Below, in pieces: positions 17,162 through 26,344 of a DNA stretch of 51,965 bases. The notes under the pieces are model-generated. The model was given only the letters and a program-made list of their open reading frames with translations, was not told the origin of the DNA and ran no database searches. Location: assembly GCA_024640255.1 (NCBI GenBank), contig JAHEFI010000006.1, positions 1 to 51,965 on the forward strand, written 5' to 3'. Position numbers and translations under genes: made by a program. Positions within the stretch are counted from its first letter, which is position 1; every line of letters begins with the position of its first letter. The DNA is from Bacteroidota bacterium (GTDB lineage: Bacteria > Bacteroidota > Bacteroidia > Chitinophagales > Chitinophagaceae).

Positions 17162-19492
17162 ATTTTCTTTTATGAAGGTTTTAATCAAGGCAGGTAATAA
17201 TACTAAATTGGTTAAAGTACTCACTATGAGCGTTAATGAAGTTAACCAACCAAGTGCCTTGGTGCCACCAAAATCACTGAAGCAAAATATAATGAACCCA
17301 GCTACCAATACCAAAGAAGTATATATGATACTTATTCCTGTATGTCGAATGGTTTGAATGAGGGTATTATTTACCTGATAATTTAAATGCGGTAATTCCT
17401 GCTTATAGTTTACCAAAAAACGAATGGTTACATCTATAGCAATACCTAATGCTACGCTAAATACCAATACAGTAGAAGGCTTTAAAGCTACCCCAGTCCA
17501 ACCCATAATGCCTGCTGTAATAAATAAAGGAATGATATTAGGGATTAAAGAACACATTAGAATCGGGAAAGACCTAAATAAGAAAATCATACAAATGGCA
17601 ATTAATAAAAATGCCCAAAAAATAGATTCACTTAATCCTTTAATAATAAAATTACTTCCTTCTAGAAAAGTTACACTACTTCCAGTAATTTCAACATGGT
17701 ATTTAGCTGTGTCAAAAAGTGCATTAGTTACACTATCAATTTTTGCTAAGAACATGGGTAATTTAGCACTACCAATATCTTTCATGTTAACAGAAATTCT
17801 TGTGGCTTTCTTATCCTTGTCTATAAACTTATTTAATAATGATTCTGGACCTTTTGTAGAGGCCTTTACTGATTTTGAAGTATCCAAAGGTTTAGTTGCC
17901 ATATAGGGTGCTATAAAAGCCATCTCAGTTCCAGTAGGTATTGCATAGGCTAAACTATCCCCATCATAAAATGCTTGTTTGGCAAACTTGATACCATCTA
18001 ATAAACCCAATGGTTTGCCTAATTCAGGTTGCTCTTGTAAGAAGTAATCTAATTCATCTATTTTTTCCAAAGGCTTTAAACTCTTTGTTAATCCATTTTT
18101 CTTTTTACTATCAATCACTATTTCTAATGGCATTACTCCTCCAGCATTTTGTTCAAACCATTTTAGGTCTGTATATAATTTATCTTTTTTAGGCAAGTCA
18201 TCTACAATAAAAGCCTCTTTCTTAACTTGAAGCAATCCAAAAGAGGAAATAATCACTAAAACTATGGTAATACCAAATACCCATTTAGTATGATCAAAAG
18301 TCCAACGTTCAATCTTCACTAATAATTTTTCTAAAGTTTTATTATCCAGGTATCTAACATGTTTAGGAGCAGGTACTTCTAAATAGGATAATACTGGAGG
18401 AATAAAGAATAAACTAATAAAAAACAAAGCCATTATATTTAAACCAGAAACCCAACCAAACTCTTTTAAAAGTGGGCTTTTAGTAAATGCAAAAACAAAA
18501 AATCCAATGGCCGCTGTGATATTACAAAACAAAGTCACAATACCCATTCTGCCTACCATTTGAATTAATGCTTTCTCTTTATCTGCTGTTTCTTTATAAG
18601 AGGTATGATACTTATTTAAAAAATAAATACAATTCGGTATACCAATCACCACAATCAATGGTGGAATTAAGGCAGTTAATAAAGTAATTTTTTGCCCCAA
18701 TAAAACCATGGTACCAAAGCTCCATATCACACCCATTGCCACTACAGCCAAACTCATTAGCATAGCAGGTATAGATCTGAAAAATAAAAGCAAAGTGATC
18801 GCAGACAAAACCAATGATCCTATCAAGAACCAAAGCATTTCTTTTTTGATTCTATCTGCCATAATAGTTCTTATATAAGGAAGACCGCTCACATGTAAAT
18901 CAAGTTGAGTGGCAGTCTTAAAATTGGCTAATTTGCTTTCTAAAGAATTAATAATTTTAGACCTTGCTCCACTATTAATGGAATCAGGAATAAAACTAAT
19001 GGCCATGATATAAGAACTACTATCTGGATTATATAATAAATGCTTATAAAAAGGCAGTGATTCAAAAGCTAATTTATCGGCTTGTAAAGCGCTATCACTT
19101 GAATAAGGTGCATGAAAAATAGAAGCACCTTTAAATTTTAATGCTGCTGTATCCTTAATAATGGCATAAGCACTTGGTACTCCTAAAACTTCTGTAACTC
19201 CCGGAATAGTTTTAATAGATTTTTGTAAATCTGCTAAAGCATTGAAATGTTGCGTAGTATATAAATTGGTTGTTTGAAAACCAACCACCATCGTAGTTCC
19301 ATCTACTCCAAATTGGTGAACAAATTTTTTATAAATAGCAAATGTTGGATTGTCTTCTGGTATTGCTTTGGTAAACTCGTAGCTTAACTTTACTTGAACA
19401 GCAAAATAACCCATAAAAAGGGTAATGGCTGTTAACACCATTAAGCTTGTACGCCTGTATTCTAAGATCTTCTGTCCTAAACGATACCACAT
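17147..19492 (-). CDS. RND/MMPL-family exporter
   Basis: A 781-residue polytopic inner-membrane protein with the internal duplication of the RND/MMPL superfamily. Each half has one span (at about 15-32 and 405-425), a large periplasmic loop, and a cluster of five spans (about 220-370 and 620-775). Proton-relay-like polar residues in spans are hard to place, but LPPL-like turns (IPPLIVVIGIPNCIYFLNKYH) and the paired SVALGIAIDVTIRFLVNYK match the family. Substrate is unknown; relatives move lipids, hopanoids or drugs. No periplasmic adaptor or outer-membrane factor gene is adjacent, which fits MMPL-like rather than tripartite RND pumps. It is last in the degT-rpoN-PAP2-RND gene string. Confidence 0.88.
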   Translation of the reverse strand: MWYRLGQKILEYRRTSLMVLTAITLFMGYFAVQVKLSYEFTKAIPEDNPTFAIYKKFVHQFGVDGTTMVVGFQTTNLYTTQHFNALADLQKSIKTIPGVTEVLGVPSAYAIIKDTAALKFKGASIFHAPYSSDSALQADKLAFESLPFYKHLLYNPDSSSYIMAISFIPDSINSGARSKIINSLESKLANFKTATQLDLHVSGLPYIRTIMADRIKKEMLWFLIGSLVLSAITLLLFFRSIPAMLMSLAVVAMGVIWSFGTMVLLGQKITLLTALIPPLIVVIGIPNCIYFLNKYHTSYKETADKEKALIQMVGRMGIVTLFCNITAAIGFFVFAFTKSPLLKEFGWVSGLNIMALFFISLFFIPPVLSYLEVPAPKHVRYLDNKTLEKLLVKIERWTFDHTKWVFGITIVLVIISSFGLLQVKKEAFIVDDLPKKDKLYTDLKWFEQNAGGVMPLEIVIDSKKKNGLTKSLKPLEKIDELDYFLQEQPELGKPLGLLDGIKFAKQAFYDGDSLAYAIPTGTEMAFIAPYMATKPLDTSKSVKASTKGPESLLNKFIDKDKKATRISVNMKDIGSAKLPMFLAKIDSVTNALFDTAKYHVEITGSSVTFLEGSNFIIKGLSESIFWAFLLIAICMIFLFRSFPILMCSLIPNIIPLFITAGIMGWTGVALKPSTVLVFSVALGIAIDVTIRFLVNYKQELPHLNYQVNNTLIQTIRHTGISIIYTSLVLVAGFIIFCFSDFGGTKALGWLTSLTLIVSTLTNLVLLPALIKTFIKENKKTV

Positions 19493-19505
19493 ATAAATAG
19501 ATTAA

Positions 19506-20144
19506 TTAGATCACCCAAAAATACGCCATTACTTGCGTAAGAAAGCCAATTAATAAACCAACTATCAATTCTTGTTTGGTATGATCGCTAACAAGCATTC
19601 GTGCACTAATAACCAATGCAGTAAGTATAACTGCCAATAAAGTCCAAATAGCATTATTAATGGAGTAATGTAATCCTACTATTATCACCACAGTTACTAA
19701 ACCCCCTACTCCCATTGCATGTAAACTCACTTTGATAAAATTATTCGCAATTAAACCAATAGCTGTTGCTATAAATATGCCAAAATAAAAAAACTTCAAA
19801 GCAATGGGTTGATCAGTAAAGTTTCTGCTTAAGTAATACATCCACCAATAAAAAAACATGGTTATTACATAAGGAATAATCCTTTCTTTTTGAGTTCTTA
19901 AAAAAATGCTCTCGCTTAATTTTAATCGCCACATCAAGAATACTGCAAATGCAGGAAAAAAAGCAGTCAACCAAAAAACACTAAATAATCTTAATGTTAG
20001 TTGCCACTCTGTGATACCTACAAATTCATAAGGTAATACCTGCATTAGGTATAACATAAAATAAGTAGGCACAAATAAAGGATGTGCAATATAGGAGATG
20101 AATTGTCCAGTATATCTTAAGAAAGTCGGGGTGTTTTTTTCCAT
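19506..20144 (-). CDS. PAP2-like polytopic membrane protein
   Basis: A 212-residue membrane protein with about six hydrophobic spans. The C-terminal part contains VSLHAMGVGG and, about 45 residues on, SARMLVSDHTKQELIVG. These resemble the second and third phosphatase motifs of the PAP2 superfamily (PSGH and SRx5Hx3D), but they are degenerate: the usual Asp after the His is not in place. Bacteroidota carry many such PAP2-fold proteins of unknown activity. It lies between the RND transporter gene (13 bases) and rpoN (17 bases), probably in one operon. Confidence 0.65.
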   Translation of the reverse strand: MEKNTPTFLRYTGQFISYIAHPLFVPTYFMLYLMQVLPYEFVGITEWQLTLRLFSVFWLTAFFPAFAVFLMWRLKLSESIFLRTQKERIIPYVITMFFYWWMYYLSRNFTDQPIALKFFYFGIFIATAIGLIANNFIKVSLHAMGVGGLVTVVIIVGLHYSINNAIWTLLAVILTALVISARMLVSDHTKQELIVGLLIGFLTQVMAYFWVI

Positions 20145-20161
20145 TTAAAATGTGGTGCTTA

Positions 20162-21661
20162 TTATAATTCTTTTCTTAATCTAGCTACAGGGATATTGGA
20201 AAGTTCTCGGTACTTTGCTACTGTTCTTCTAGCAATATTATACCCCTTCTCTTGTAATAATTCAGTTAGCTCATCATCACTCAAAGGCTTTTGTTTGTCT
20301 TCGGCTTCAATTAGCTCCGCCAAGATAGCTTTCACTTCTTTGGTACTCACTTCCTCACCACTATCAGTCATTAAAGATTCACTAAAGAAATATTTTAGTA
20401 GATAAGTACCGAATTCAGTTTGTACATATTTGCTATTAGCCACCCTGCTAACGGTGGATACATCCAATTTTGTTTTAGAAGCAATGTCTTTTAAGATCAT
20501 GGGCTTTAACTGTGTTGCATCCCCACTTAAAAAGAAGGCTTCTTGGTGTTCAATAATAGCATTCATAGTAAGCAACAAAGTTTGCTGTCTTTGTAAAATC
20601 ATTTCAATAAACCACTTTGCTGAATCTATTTTTTGTTTGATAAAAAATACTGCTTCTTTCTGCGCTTTATCCTGCTTTTTACTACCCTCATATTCTTTCA
20701 ACATCATTTTGTAATCATCACTAATAATTAAAGGGGGCGCATTTCTGCTATTCAAAGAAAGTTCTAACTTATTATTATTAATCAATACCGTAAAGTCAGG
20801 AATAATATACATTTCAGCCTCATTACTACCTGCAGTATCTGCTCCTGGCTTTGGATTTAAGGAAACAATTTGATGCAATACTTCTTTCATGGTAGCATCA
20901 TCTAAGTGAACGCTTTTTTGAATCTTATCATAATGCTTTCTAGTAAATTCATCAAAGTGTTTTTCTAAGATAGCAATAGCCATTTTTAAAACATCTGCTT
21001 TCTCTTGCTCTTCTAATTTTCTTTTTAATTGGATTAATAAACATTCTTGTAAGTTTCTAGCTGCAATTCCAGCGGGTTCAAATTTTTGTATTTGAAATAA
21101 AACCTCTTCAATTTGTTTTTCTTCCACCCACATACTTTGTTTAAATGCCAGATCGTCTGCTATAGATTGCAATGCTCTTCTTAAGTAACCATCATCATCT
21201 AGGCTTCCAATAATTTGTTCGGCAATTTTAAATGGTGTCTCCTCTAAATCTAACATGCTTAACTGATCCATTAATTGATCATTCAAGCTAAGCTCTGCTT
21301 TTATGGGAATTACTTTATCATTATCTAATTCAGGATAGTAATCATCCTTTGTTTTGTATTCTGCAATTTCTCCATCATCATCATAAGTATATTCACTGAT
21401 TTCCTCGTTACTCATCTCGTATTCATCCACAGGAATAGCCTCCTCTTCTTGCAGATCATTAATTAAATCGTCGTTAGGATCTTCCCCTAATTCATTATCT
21501 AATAAGTCGGAATTAAGTTCTAAAGCTGGGTTTTCTTCTAATTCTTCCTTAACCCTTTGTTCTATTTGAGCAGAAGGTATTTGCAACAATTTCATCAACT
21601 GTATTTGTTGTGGCGACAATCTTTGTAATTGTCTTTGTTGCATTGACTGCCCTAGTGACAT
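20162..21661 (-). CDS. rpoN: RNA polymerase sigma-54 factor
   Basis: Alternative sigma factor recognising -24/-12 promoters and needing an AAA+ activator to open DNA. The 499-residue product has the Gln/Leu-rich region I at the N-terminus (SLGQSMQQRQLQRLSPQQIQLMKLLQIP, the activator-interacting region) and an acidic region II at about 55-115. The core-binding and HTH regions follow, with the C-terminal RpoN box ARRTVAKYRE that binds the -24 element. All regions are complete. No enhancer-binding activator is encoded in this window. It sits 12 bases after the aminotransferase gene. Confidence 0.96.
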   Translation of the reverse strand: MSLGQSMQQRQLQRLSPQQIQLMKLLQIPSAQIEQRVKEELEENPALELNSDLLDNELGEDPNDDLINDLQEEEAIPVDEYEMSNEEISEYTYDDDGEIAEYKTKDDYYPELDNDKVIPIKAELSLNDQLMDQLSMLDLEETPFKIAEQIIGSLDDDGYLRRALQSIADDLAFKQSMWVEEKQIEEVLFQIQKFEPAGIAARNLQECLLIQLKRKLEEQEKADVLKMAIAILEKHFDEFTRKHYDKIQKSVHLDDATMKEVLHQIVSLNPKPGADTAGSNEAEMYIIPDFTVLINNNKLELSLNSRNAPPLIISDDYKMMLKEYEGSKKQDKAQKEAVFFIKQKIDSAKWFIEMILQRQQTLLLTMNAIIEHQEAFFLSGDATQLKPMILKDIASKTKLDVSTVSRVANSKYVQTEFGTYLLKYFFSESLMTDSGEEVSTKEVKAILAELIEAEDKQKPLSDDELTELLQEKGYNIARRTVAKYRELSNIPVARLRKEL

Positions 21662-21673
21662 ATTCTATAGTTA

Positions 21674-22873
21674 TTAAGAAAGCGCTTCTTTCAATACTTG
21701 TAAAAATTGTGCTCCCTTTGCATGTACTTGTTCTTCAGTCCATGTTAAACTTATTGCAGTAGAAACACATCTTGACATAATTGCATCACTTGCTTCGAAT
21801 TTTGTATTGCTTAATTTTTGTAAAGCTGCTTTTTGTGCTTCATTTAAAGCATACAAACTTTGTACATTTTTTAAATGATCCCATTTTTTGATATAATGCC
21901 AATTATTAGCAAACCAATAAAAATTACCAGCAAAAATGCCTGCAGTTTTTAATGCTTCAATCGCTTTCTCCATTTTCTCTTGTGAAGGCAAGAACCAAGA
22001 TAAAAAGCTTGCACTATCCCCAGACGGATCTGGCACTATTCTAAAACTAATTCCAGGAACTTGTTCTAGATAAGATCTTAGAATATGATTATTTTTTCTT
22101 TGAATGGTTAAGAAAGTATCTAACTTTCTAATTTGAGCTAAACCAACGGCAGCATGTAATTCACTTATTCTAAAATTGTATCCTAAAAAAGGATGCAAGT
22201 CAGCTCCTCTATCCACTCCTAAATGATCGTGTCCATGATCAGTAAATGCATCACATTTTGTATATACAGATTGATCATTGGTCATCACTACACCCCCTTC
22301 ACCACAGGTAATCATTTTAACAAAGTCAAAAGAAAAAGTGCCTGCATGTCCAATAGTTCCTAAATGTTTTCCTTTATAAGTTCCGCCTATACTTTGACAA
22401 GCATCTTCTAATAAAATCAAATGGTGTTCATCACAAATCGCTTTCAAAGCATCCAAGTCTGCCATGCTACCGCACATATGTACCGGCATAATGCACTTTG
22501 TCTTTGGCGTAATGGCCGCTTTAACAGCAGCTGGGTTCAAAGTCAATGTTTCATCAATATCCACTAAAACAGGAACCGCTCCCATGCTTAATACCGCTTC
22601 AAAACTAGCCACAAAAGTAAAAGCAGGCATGATCACTTCATCACCAGCGCCAATTCCTAAAGAAGCCATCGCAGTAGTTAAAGCTGCTGTACCACTAGAA
22701 GTTAATTGAGCATATCCAGTACCAAATGTCTTACAAATAGCAGCTTCTAACTCTTTAGATTTCCAGATACCTTTTCTGGGACCATCAAATCCATAACGCA
22801 TTAAAATGCCTGTCTCCAAGACATCATTTACTTCTTTTCTTTCTTCTTCGCCAAAAAATTCAAAACCGGGCAT
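21674..22873 (-). CDS. DegT/DnrJ/EryC1/StrS-family PLP aminotransferase
   Basis: A sugar aminotransferase of 399 residues, fold type I PLP enzyme. D157 in LLEDACQ should contact the pyridine nitrogen, and K186 in SFDFVKMITCGEGG should form the Schiff base. The N-terminus PGFEFFGEEERKEVNDVLETG and the DHGHDH region resemble enzymes annotated as 8-amino-3,8-dideoxy-octulosonate (Kdo8N) synthase KdnA, as far as I can recall that sequence. The partner alcohol dehydrogenase KdnB is not next to it, so the substrate remains open (other nucleotide-sugar ketones are possible). It is first in a minus-strand operon with rpoN. Confidence 0.85.
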   Translation of the reverse strand: MPGFEFFGEEERKEVNDVLETGILMRYGFDGPRKGIWKSKELEAAICKTFGTGYAQLTSSGTAALTTAMASLGIGAGDEVIMPAFTFVASFEAVLSMGAVPVLVDIDETLTLNPAAVKAAITPKTKCIMPVHMCGSMADLDALKAICDEHHLILLEDACQSIGGTYKGKHLGTIGHAGTFSFDFVKMITCGEGGVVMTNDQSVYTKCDAFTDHGHDHLGVDRGADLHPFLGYNFRISELHAAVGLAQIRKLDTFLTIQRKNNHILRSYLEQVPGISFRIVPDPSGDSASFLSWFLPSQEKMEKAIEALKTAGIFAGNFYWFANNWHYIKKWDHLKNVQSLYALNEAQKAALQKLSNTKFEASDAIMSRCVSTAISLTWTEEQVHAKGAQFLQVLKEALS

Positions 22874-22895
22874 AAGCTTGATTTTTAATGATAAA

Positions 22896-22903
22896 CAAAG
22901 GTA
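22896..22903 (-). promoter_or_regulatory. Bacteroidota -7 element before the DegT-rpoN operon
   Basis: On the minus strand this reads TACCTTTG, a perfect TAnnTTTG box 22 bases before the aminotransferase ATG. It is probably the promoter of the four-gene unit. Confidence 0.55.
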
Positions 22904-22969
22904 GTTTAAAAAATGAAAATTGAGGGTTTTTCAGTAATTTGCGGCAGTAAAAAAACGAAATAGAACTTT

Positions 22970-23374
22970 ATGGAATACAATAACTTAATGGCAGTTTCTG
23001 GCCTATCTGGATTATTCGAAATGATTAGTAGCAAAAACGATGGTGCCATCGCTAAATCTTTGGAAACAGGTGCTACTCAATTTGTGAGTTCTAGAGTACA
23101 TCAATTTTCTCATTTAGAAAGCATTGAAGTATATACCACCCATGATAATGTGTTTTTAGCAGAAGTATTTATTGCAATGGGTAAGTCAAAAGAGGCCTTA
23201 CCTAGCGAAAAAGATCCAAAAGCAGTAACTGCTTACTTCAAAAAAGTATTCCCTTCTATGGATTTTGAAAGAGTGTATCCAAGTGATATGAAAAAGATGG
23301 TAAAATGGTTTGGTCAATTAAAAGCCAATAATATAGAGCCGGTGCTTCCAGTTGACGAAGAGCCTGAAGCATAA
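22970..23374 (+). CDS. DUF5606 protein
   Basis: A 134-residue soluble protein of unknown function matching the Bacteroidota family DUF5606. It has the opening LMAVSGLSGLFEMISSKNDG, the central HQFSHLESIEVYTTHDNVFLAEVF, and the closing YFKKVFPSMDFERVYPSDMKKMVKWFGQL. No catalytic motif or membrane segment is visible. It diverges from the aminotransferase gene and is followed by a strong hairpin, so it forms a single-gene transcript. Confidence 0.82.
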   Translation: MEYNNLMAVSGLSGLFEMISSKNDGAIAKSLETGATQFVSSRVHQFSHLESIEVYTTHDNVFLAEVFIAMGKSKEALPSEKDPKAVTAYFKKVFPSMDFERVYPSDMKKMVKWFGQLKANNIEPVLPVDEEPEA

Positions 23375-23392
23375 GCAATCCCCAATATTTAT

Positions 23393-23425
23393 AAAAAGCT
23401 TATCCTAATGAGGGTAAGCTTTTTT
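23393..23425 (+). terminator. Rho-independent terminator after the DUF5606 gene
   Basis: Arms AAAAAGCTTATCCT and AGGGTAAGCTTTTTT pair with a four-base loop and end in a T run, 18 bases after the stop at 23374. Confidence 0.85.
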
Positions 23426-23459
23426 ATTATCCTTAAATTGCAATAATAAAGCTGGTCTT

Positions 23460-26342
23460 ATGAAAAAAATAGGTTTAGTCGTTTTTCTTTTTGCAAGTAT
23501 TCAAATAAGTGTTGATGCTCAAACCCGTGCAGAAAAAAAATGGGTAAAACATCAATTCAAATCTTTAAGTTTAGACGAAAAGATTGCTCAATTAATGGTT
23601 CTTAGAGCGCATAGCAACTGGGAGCCTAAAAAAATTGATTCACTAGCTGCGTTAATTAAACAATACAATATTGGTGGTCTTTGCTTCTTTCAAGGAGGAC
23701 CTGTAAGACAAGCTATTCAAACAAATAATTATCAGCAAATTGCTAAAACACCATTACTCATTACTATTGATGCTGAATGGGGTGTTGGAATGAGATTAGA
23801 TAGTGTTGAAATGTTTCCTAGACAACTATCTTTAGGAGCAATACCAAATAATCAATTAGTGTATCAAATGGGAGCAGCCATTGCCGCACAATGTAAAAGA
23901 TTAGGTATTCAGGTGAATTATGCACCAGATGTAGATATTAATAATAATCCTGCCAATCCTGTAATTAATGATAGAAGTTTTGGACAGAATAAAAAAACAG
24001 TTATCGATTATGGCATTGCCTACATGAAAGGAATGCAAGACAATGGCGTAATGGCAACAGCAAAACATTTTCCAGGACATGGTGATGTAAGTGTAGATTC
24101 ACATGTTGATATTCCTGTAGTAAATAAATCTAGAGAAGCTTTGGATAGTATGGAAATTGCACCATTCAAAGCTTTGATTGATGCTGGAATAGAATCAGTC
24201 ATGGTGGCACACCTTTCTGTGCCAGCCATTGATAATGGAGAGAAAAGACCCACTTCATTATCTGCTAAAGCAATTAATGGTTTATTGAAATCAGAATTAG
24301 GGTTCAAGGGAATTGCCGTTACTGACGCACTAGACATGAAAGCTATTAGTAATTATTACCCAGAAGGAGAAGCTAATGTGCAAGCCATTTTAGCGGGTAA
24401 TGATATGTTATGTTTACCAGGCGATATTGGGCAATCCATTAAAAAAGTGAAAGAAGCAATTGCAGAAGGAAGATTAAGTGAAAAAGATATTGATATAAGA
24501 GTTAAAAAAGTATTAGCTGCAAAATATAAATATGGATTAAGTCAATTACAACAAATTGACACTGCCAATATAATTGCTGATTTGAATCAATCAGTAGGAA
24601 CTTTAAAAGCAGCAATGGCAAAGCAATCTTTGACCTATGTAAATGCTAATCAAAGAAAATTAGTAAAAAAGGGACAACGCATTGCTTATCTTGTTTTAAA
24701 TGCAACTACCGCTAATACTATTAGCAATGCATTAAGTGTTGGATACGATGCAACTGTTTTCTTTAGCAAAGGGACAGATACCAACTATTTACAATCTATA
24801 GAAAAACAATTAGTCAACTACGATCAAGTCATTGTAGGATTACATAATTACAATCGTAGACCTGCTAATCATTTTGAAATTCCATCTTCTATTTTATCAT
24901 TTTTGAATAGACCAGGCCATGAAAGTTGGACGCATATTGTATTTGGCAACCCTTATGCAGTAGCAGATTTTCCAGGAATCAACAATATCTTATTCGCCTA
25001 TGAAGATAATATACATACACAAAATGCTGCTATCTTATGGCTAGAAGGCAAGTTAGAAGCTGAAGGAGTACTACCAGTAACTGTGACAAATCAAATGCCT
25101 TATGGATTGGGTAAAGCAAAACCTAGCAAGACTTTTACAAATCAACAAAATAATACCGTTACCAGTATTCATTTAGAAAAGCTACAAGCAATAGACTCTT
25201 TAGTAACAGACGCCATTAAAAAAAAAGCTATTCCTGGTTGTCAAGTTCTAGTAGCAAAAAATAATCAAATTGTTTTTAATAAATCTTATGGTACAGTTGC
25301 AGGAGAAGGTACTGCTGCAGTAACCAACCAAACTTTTTACGATCTTGCTTCTGTTACCAAAGTAAGTGCTACTACTGTTTCAATCATGAAATTAGCAGAA
25401 GAGGGAAAAGTAAACATTGATAAAACAATTGGAGATTATTTGCCTTGGGTAAAAGGAAATGCAAAAGCGAGCATCACTTTAAGAGATTTATTATTACACC
25501 AAGCTGGCTTATACCCCTATATAAAATTTTACGAAAAATTACTTAACCCAGATGGTAGTTTACAAAAAGATTTAGTGAGTAACAAGGCTGATGCAACACA
25601 TCAACAAATGATTACCCCTAATAAATTTTTAGTGAATTATTGGATGGATACCATACAACAACAAATTTTAAGAAGTCCGGTGACTGAAGCAGGTAAATAT
25701 ATTTATAGTGATAATGATTTTATCTTTTTAGGTTTTATAGTGGAAAAATTAACTGGAATGAGCTTGCATGAATACGCAAGTAAAAGTTTCTATGAACCAT
25801 TGGGTATGAAGAGTACTGGTTTTTTGCCTTTGCAAAAAACCTCAGTGGACAATATAGCCGCAACAGAACTAGATAATTATTTTAGAAAAGAATTGATTCA
25901 AGGTAGTGTACATGACGAAGGGGCTTCAACCATGGGAGGCATCGCAGGACATGCTGGTTTATTTAGCAATGCAACAGATTTAGCCAAATTGTATCTAATG
26001 CTTTTAAATGAAGGACAATGGGAAGGGAAAAAATATTTCGATGCAAGTACTGTAAAAACATATACCGCCTATAATACACCCAATAGCAGAAGAGGATTAG
26101 GCTTTGATAAACCAGAAAAAGATAATCAACATTTAAAAGAGCCTTATCCTAGTGCAAGCGTATCTCCCAGTACTTTTGGGCATACAGGTTTCACGGGTAC
26201 TTGTGTATGGGCAGATCCTGAACATCAATTATTATATATCTTTTTATCAAATAGAGTATTCCCTACCAGAGACAATAAAGCATTTAGTAGTTTAAACCTA
26301 AGACCTTCTATTCAAGAAGTAATTTATAGCGCCTTATTATAA
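23460..26342 (+). CDS. GH3 beta-N-acetylhexosaminidase fused to a serine beta-lactamase-type domain
   Basis: A 960-residue exported fusion with a signal peptide at 1-20 (ending VDAQ). Residues about 30-365 are a NagZ-like GH3 domain. KHFPGHGDVSVDSH starts near residue 202, carrying the His/Asp acid-base dyad, and the nucleophile Asp is in TDALDM near 289. A GH3 C-terminal domain follows. Residues about 580-955 form a class C beta-lactamase/DD-peptidase-like domain with S631-V-T-K634, Y747-S-D and HTG near 906. The pairing suggests it both hydrolyses GlcNAc-containing muropeptides and acts on peptide or ester bonds outside the cytoplasm, probably in wall recycling. The fusion is common in Bacteroidota. 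porZ follows after 2 bases. Confidence 0.93.
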   Translation: MKKIGLVVFLFASIQISVDAQTRAEKKWVKHQFKSLSLDEKIAQLMVLRAHSNWEPKKIDSLAALIKQYNIGGLCFFQGGPVRQAIQTNNYQQIAKTPLLITIDAEWGVGMRLDSVEMFPRQLSLGAIPNNQLVYQMGAAIAAQCKRLGIQVNYAPDVDINNNPANPVINDRSFGQNKKTVIDYGIAYMKGMQDNGVMATAKHFPGHGDVSVDSHVDIPVVNKSREALDSMEIAPFKALIDAGIESVMVAHLSVPAIDNGEKRPTSLSAKAINGLLKSELGFKGIAVTDALDMKAISNYYPEGEANVQAILAGNDMLCLPGDIGQSIKKVKEAIAEGRLSEKDIDIRVKKVLAAKYKYGLSQLQQIDTANIIADLNQSVGTLKAAMAKQSLTYVNANQRKLVKKGQRIAYLVLNATTANTISNALSVGYDATVFFSKGTDTNYLQSIEKQLVNYDQVIVGLHNYNRRPANHFEIPSSILSFLNRPGHESWTHIVFGNPYAVADFPGINNILFAYEDNIHTQNAAILWLEGKLEAEGVLPVTVTNQMPYGLGKAKPSKTFTNQQNNTVTSIHLEKLQAIDSLVTDAIKKKAIPGCQVLVAKNNQIVFNKSYGTVAGEGTAAVTNQTFYDLASVTKVSATTVSIMKLAEEGKVNIDKTIGDYLPWVKGNAKASITLRDLLLHQAGLYPYIKFYEKLLNPDGSLQKDLVSNKADATHQQMITPNKFLVNYWMDTIQQQILRSPVTEAGKYIYSDNDFIFLGFIVEKLTGMSLHEYASKSFYEPLGMKSTGFLPLQKTSVDNIAATELDNYFRKELIQGSVHDEGASTMGGIAGHAGLFSNATDLAKLYLMLLNEGQWEGKKYFDASTVKTYTAYNTPNSRRGLGFDKPEKDNQHLKEPYPSASVSPSTFGHTGFTGTCVWADPEHQLLYIFLSNRVFPTRDNKAFSSLNLRPSIQEVIYSALL

Positions 26343-26344
26343 AA

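Noticed and set aside
17424..17906. 160-codon plus-strand ORF inside the RND exporter gene
   Set aside because: Antisense to strongly patterned transmembrane coding sequence, no ribosome site or promoter box, and no recognisable domain.
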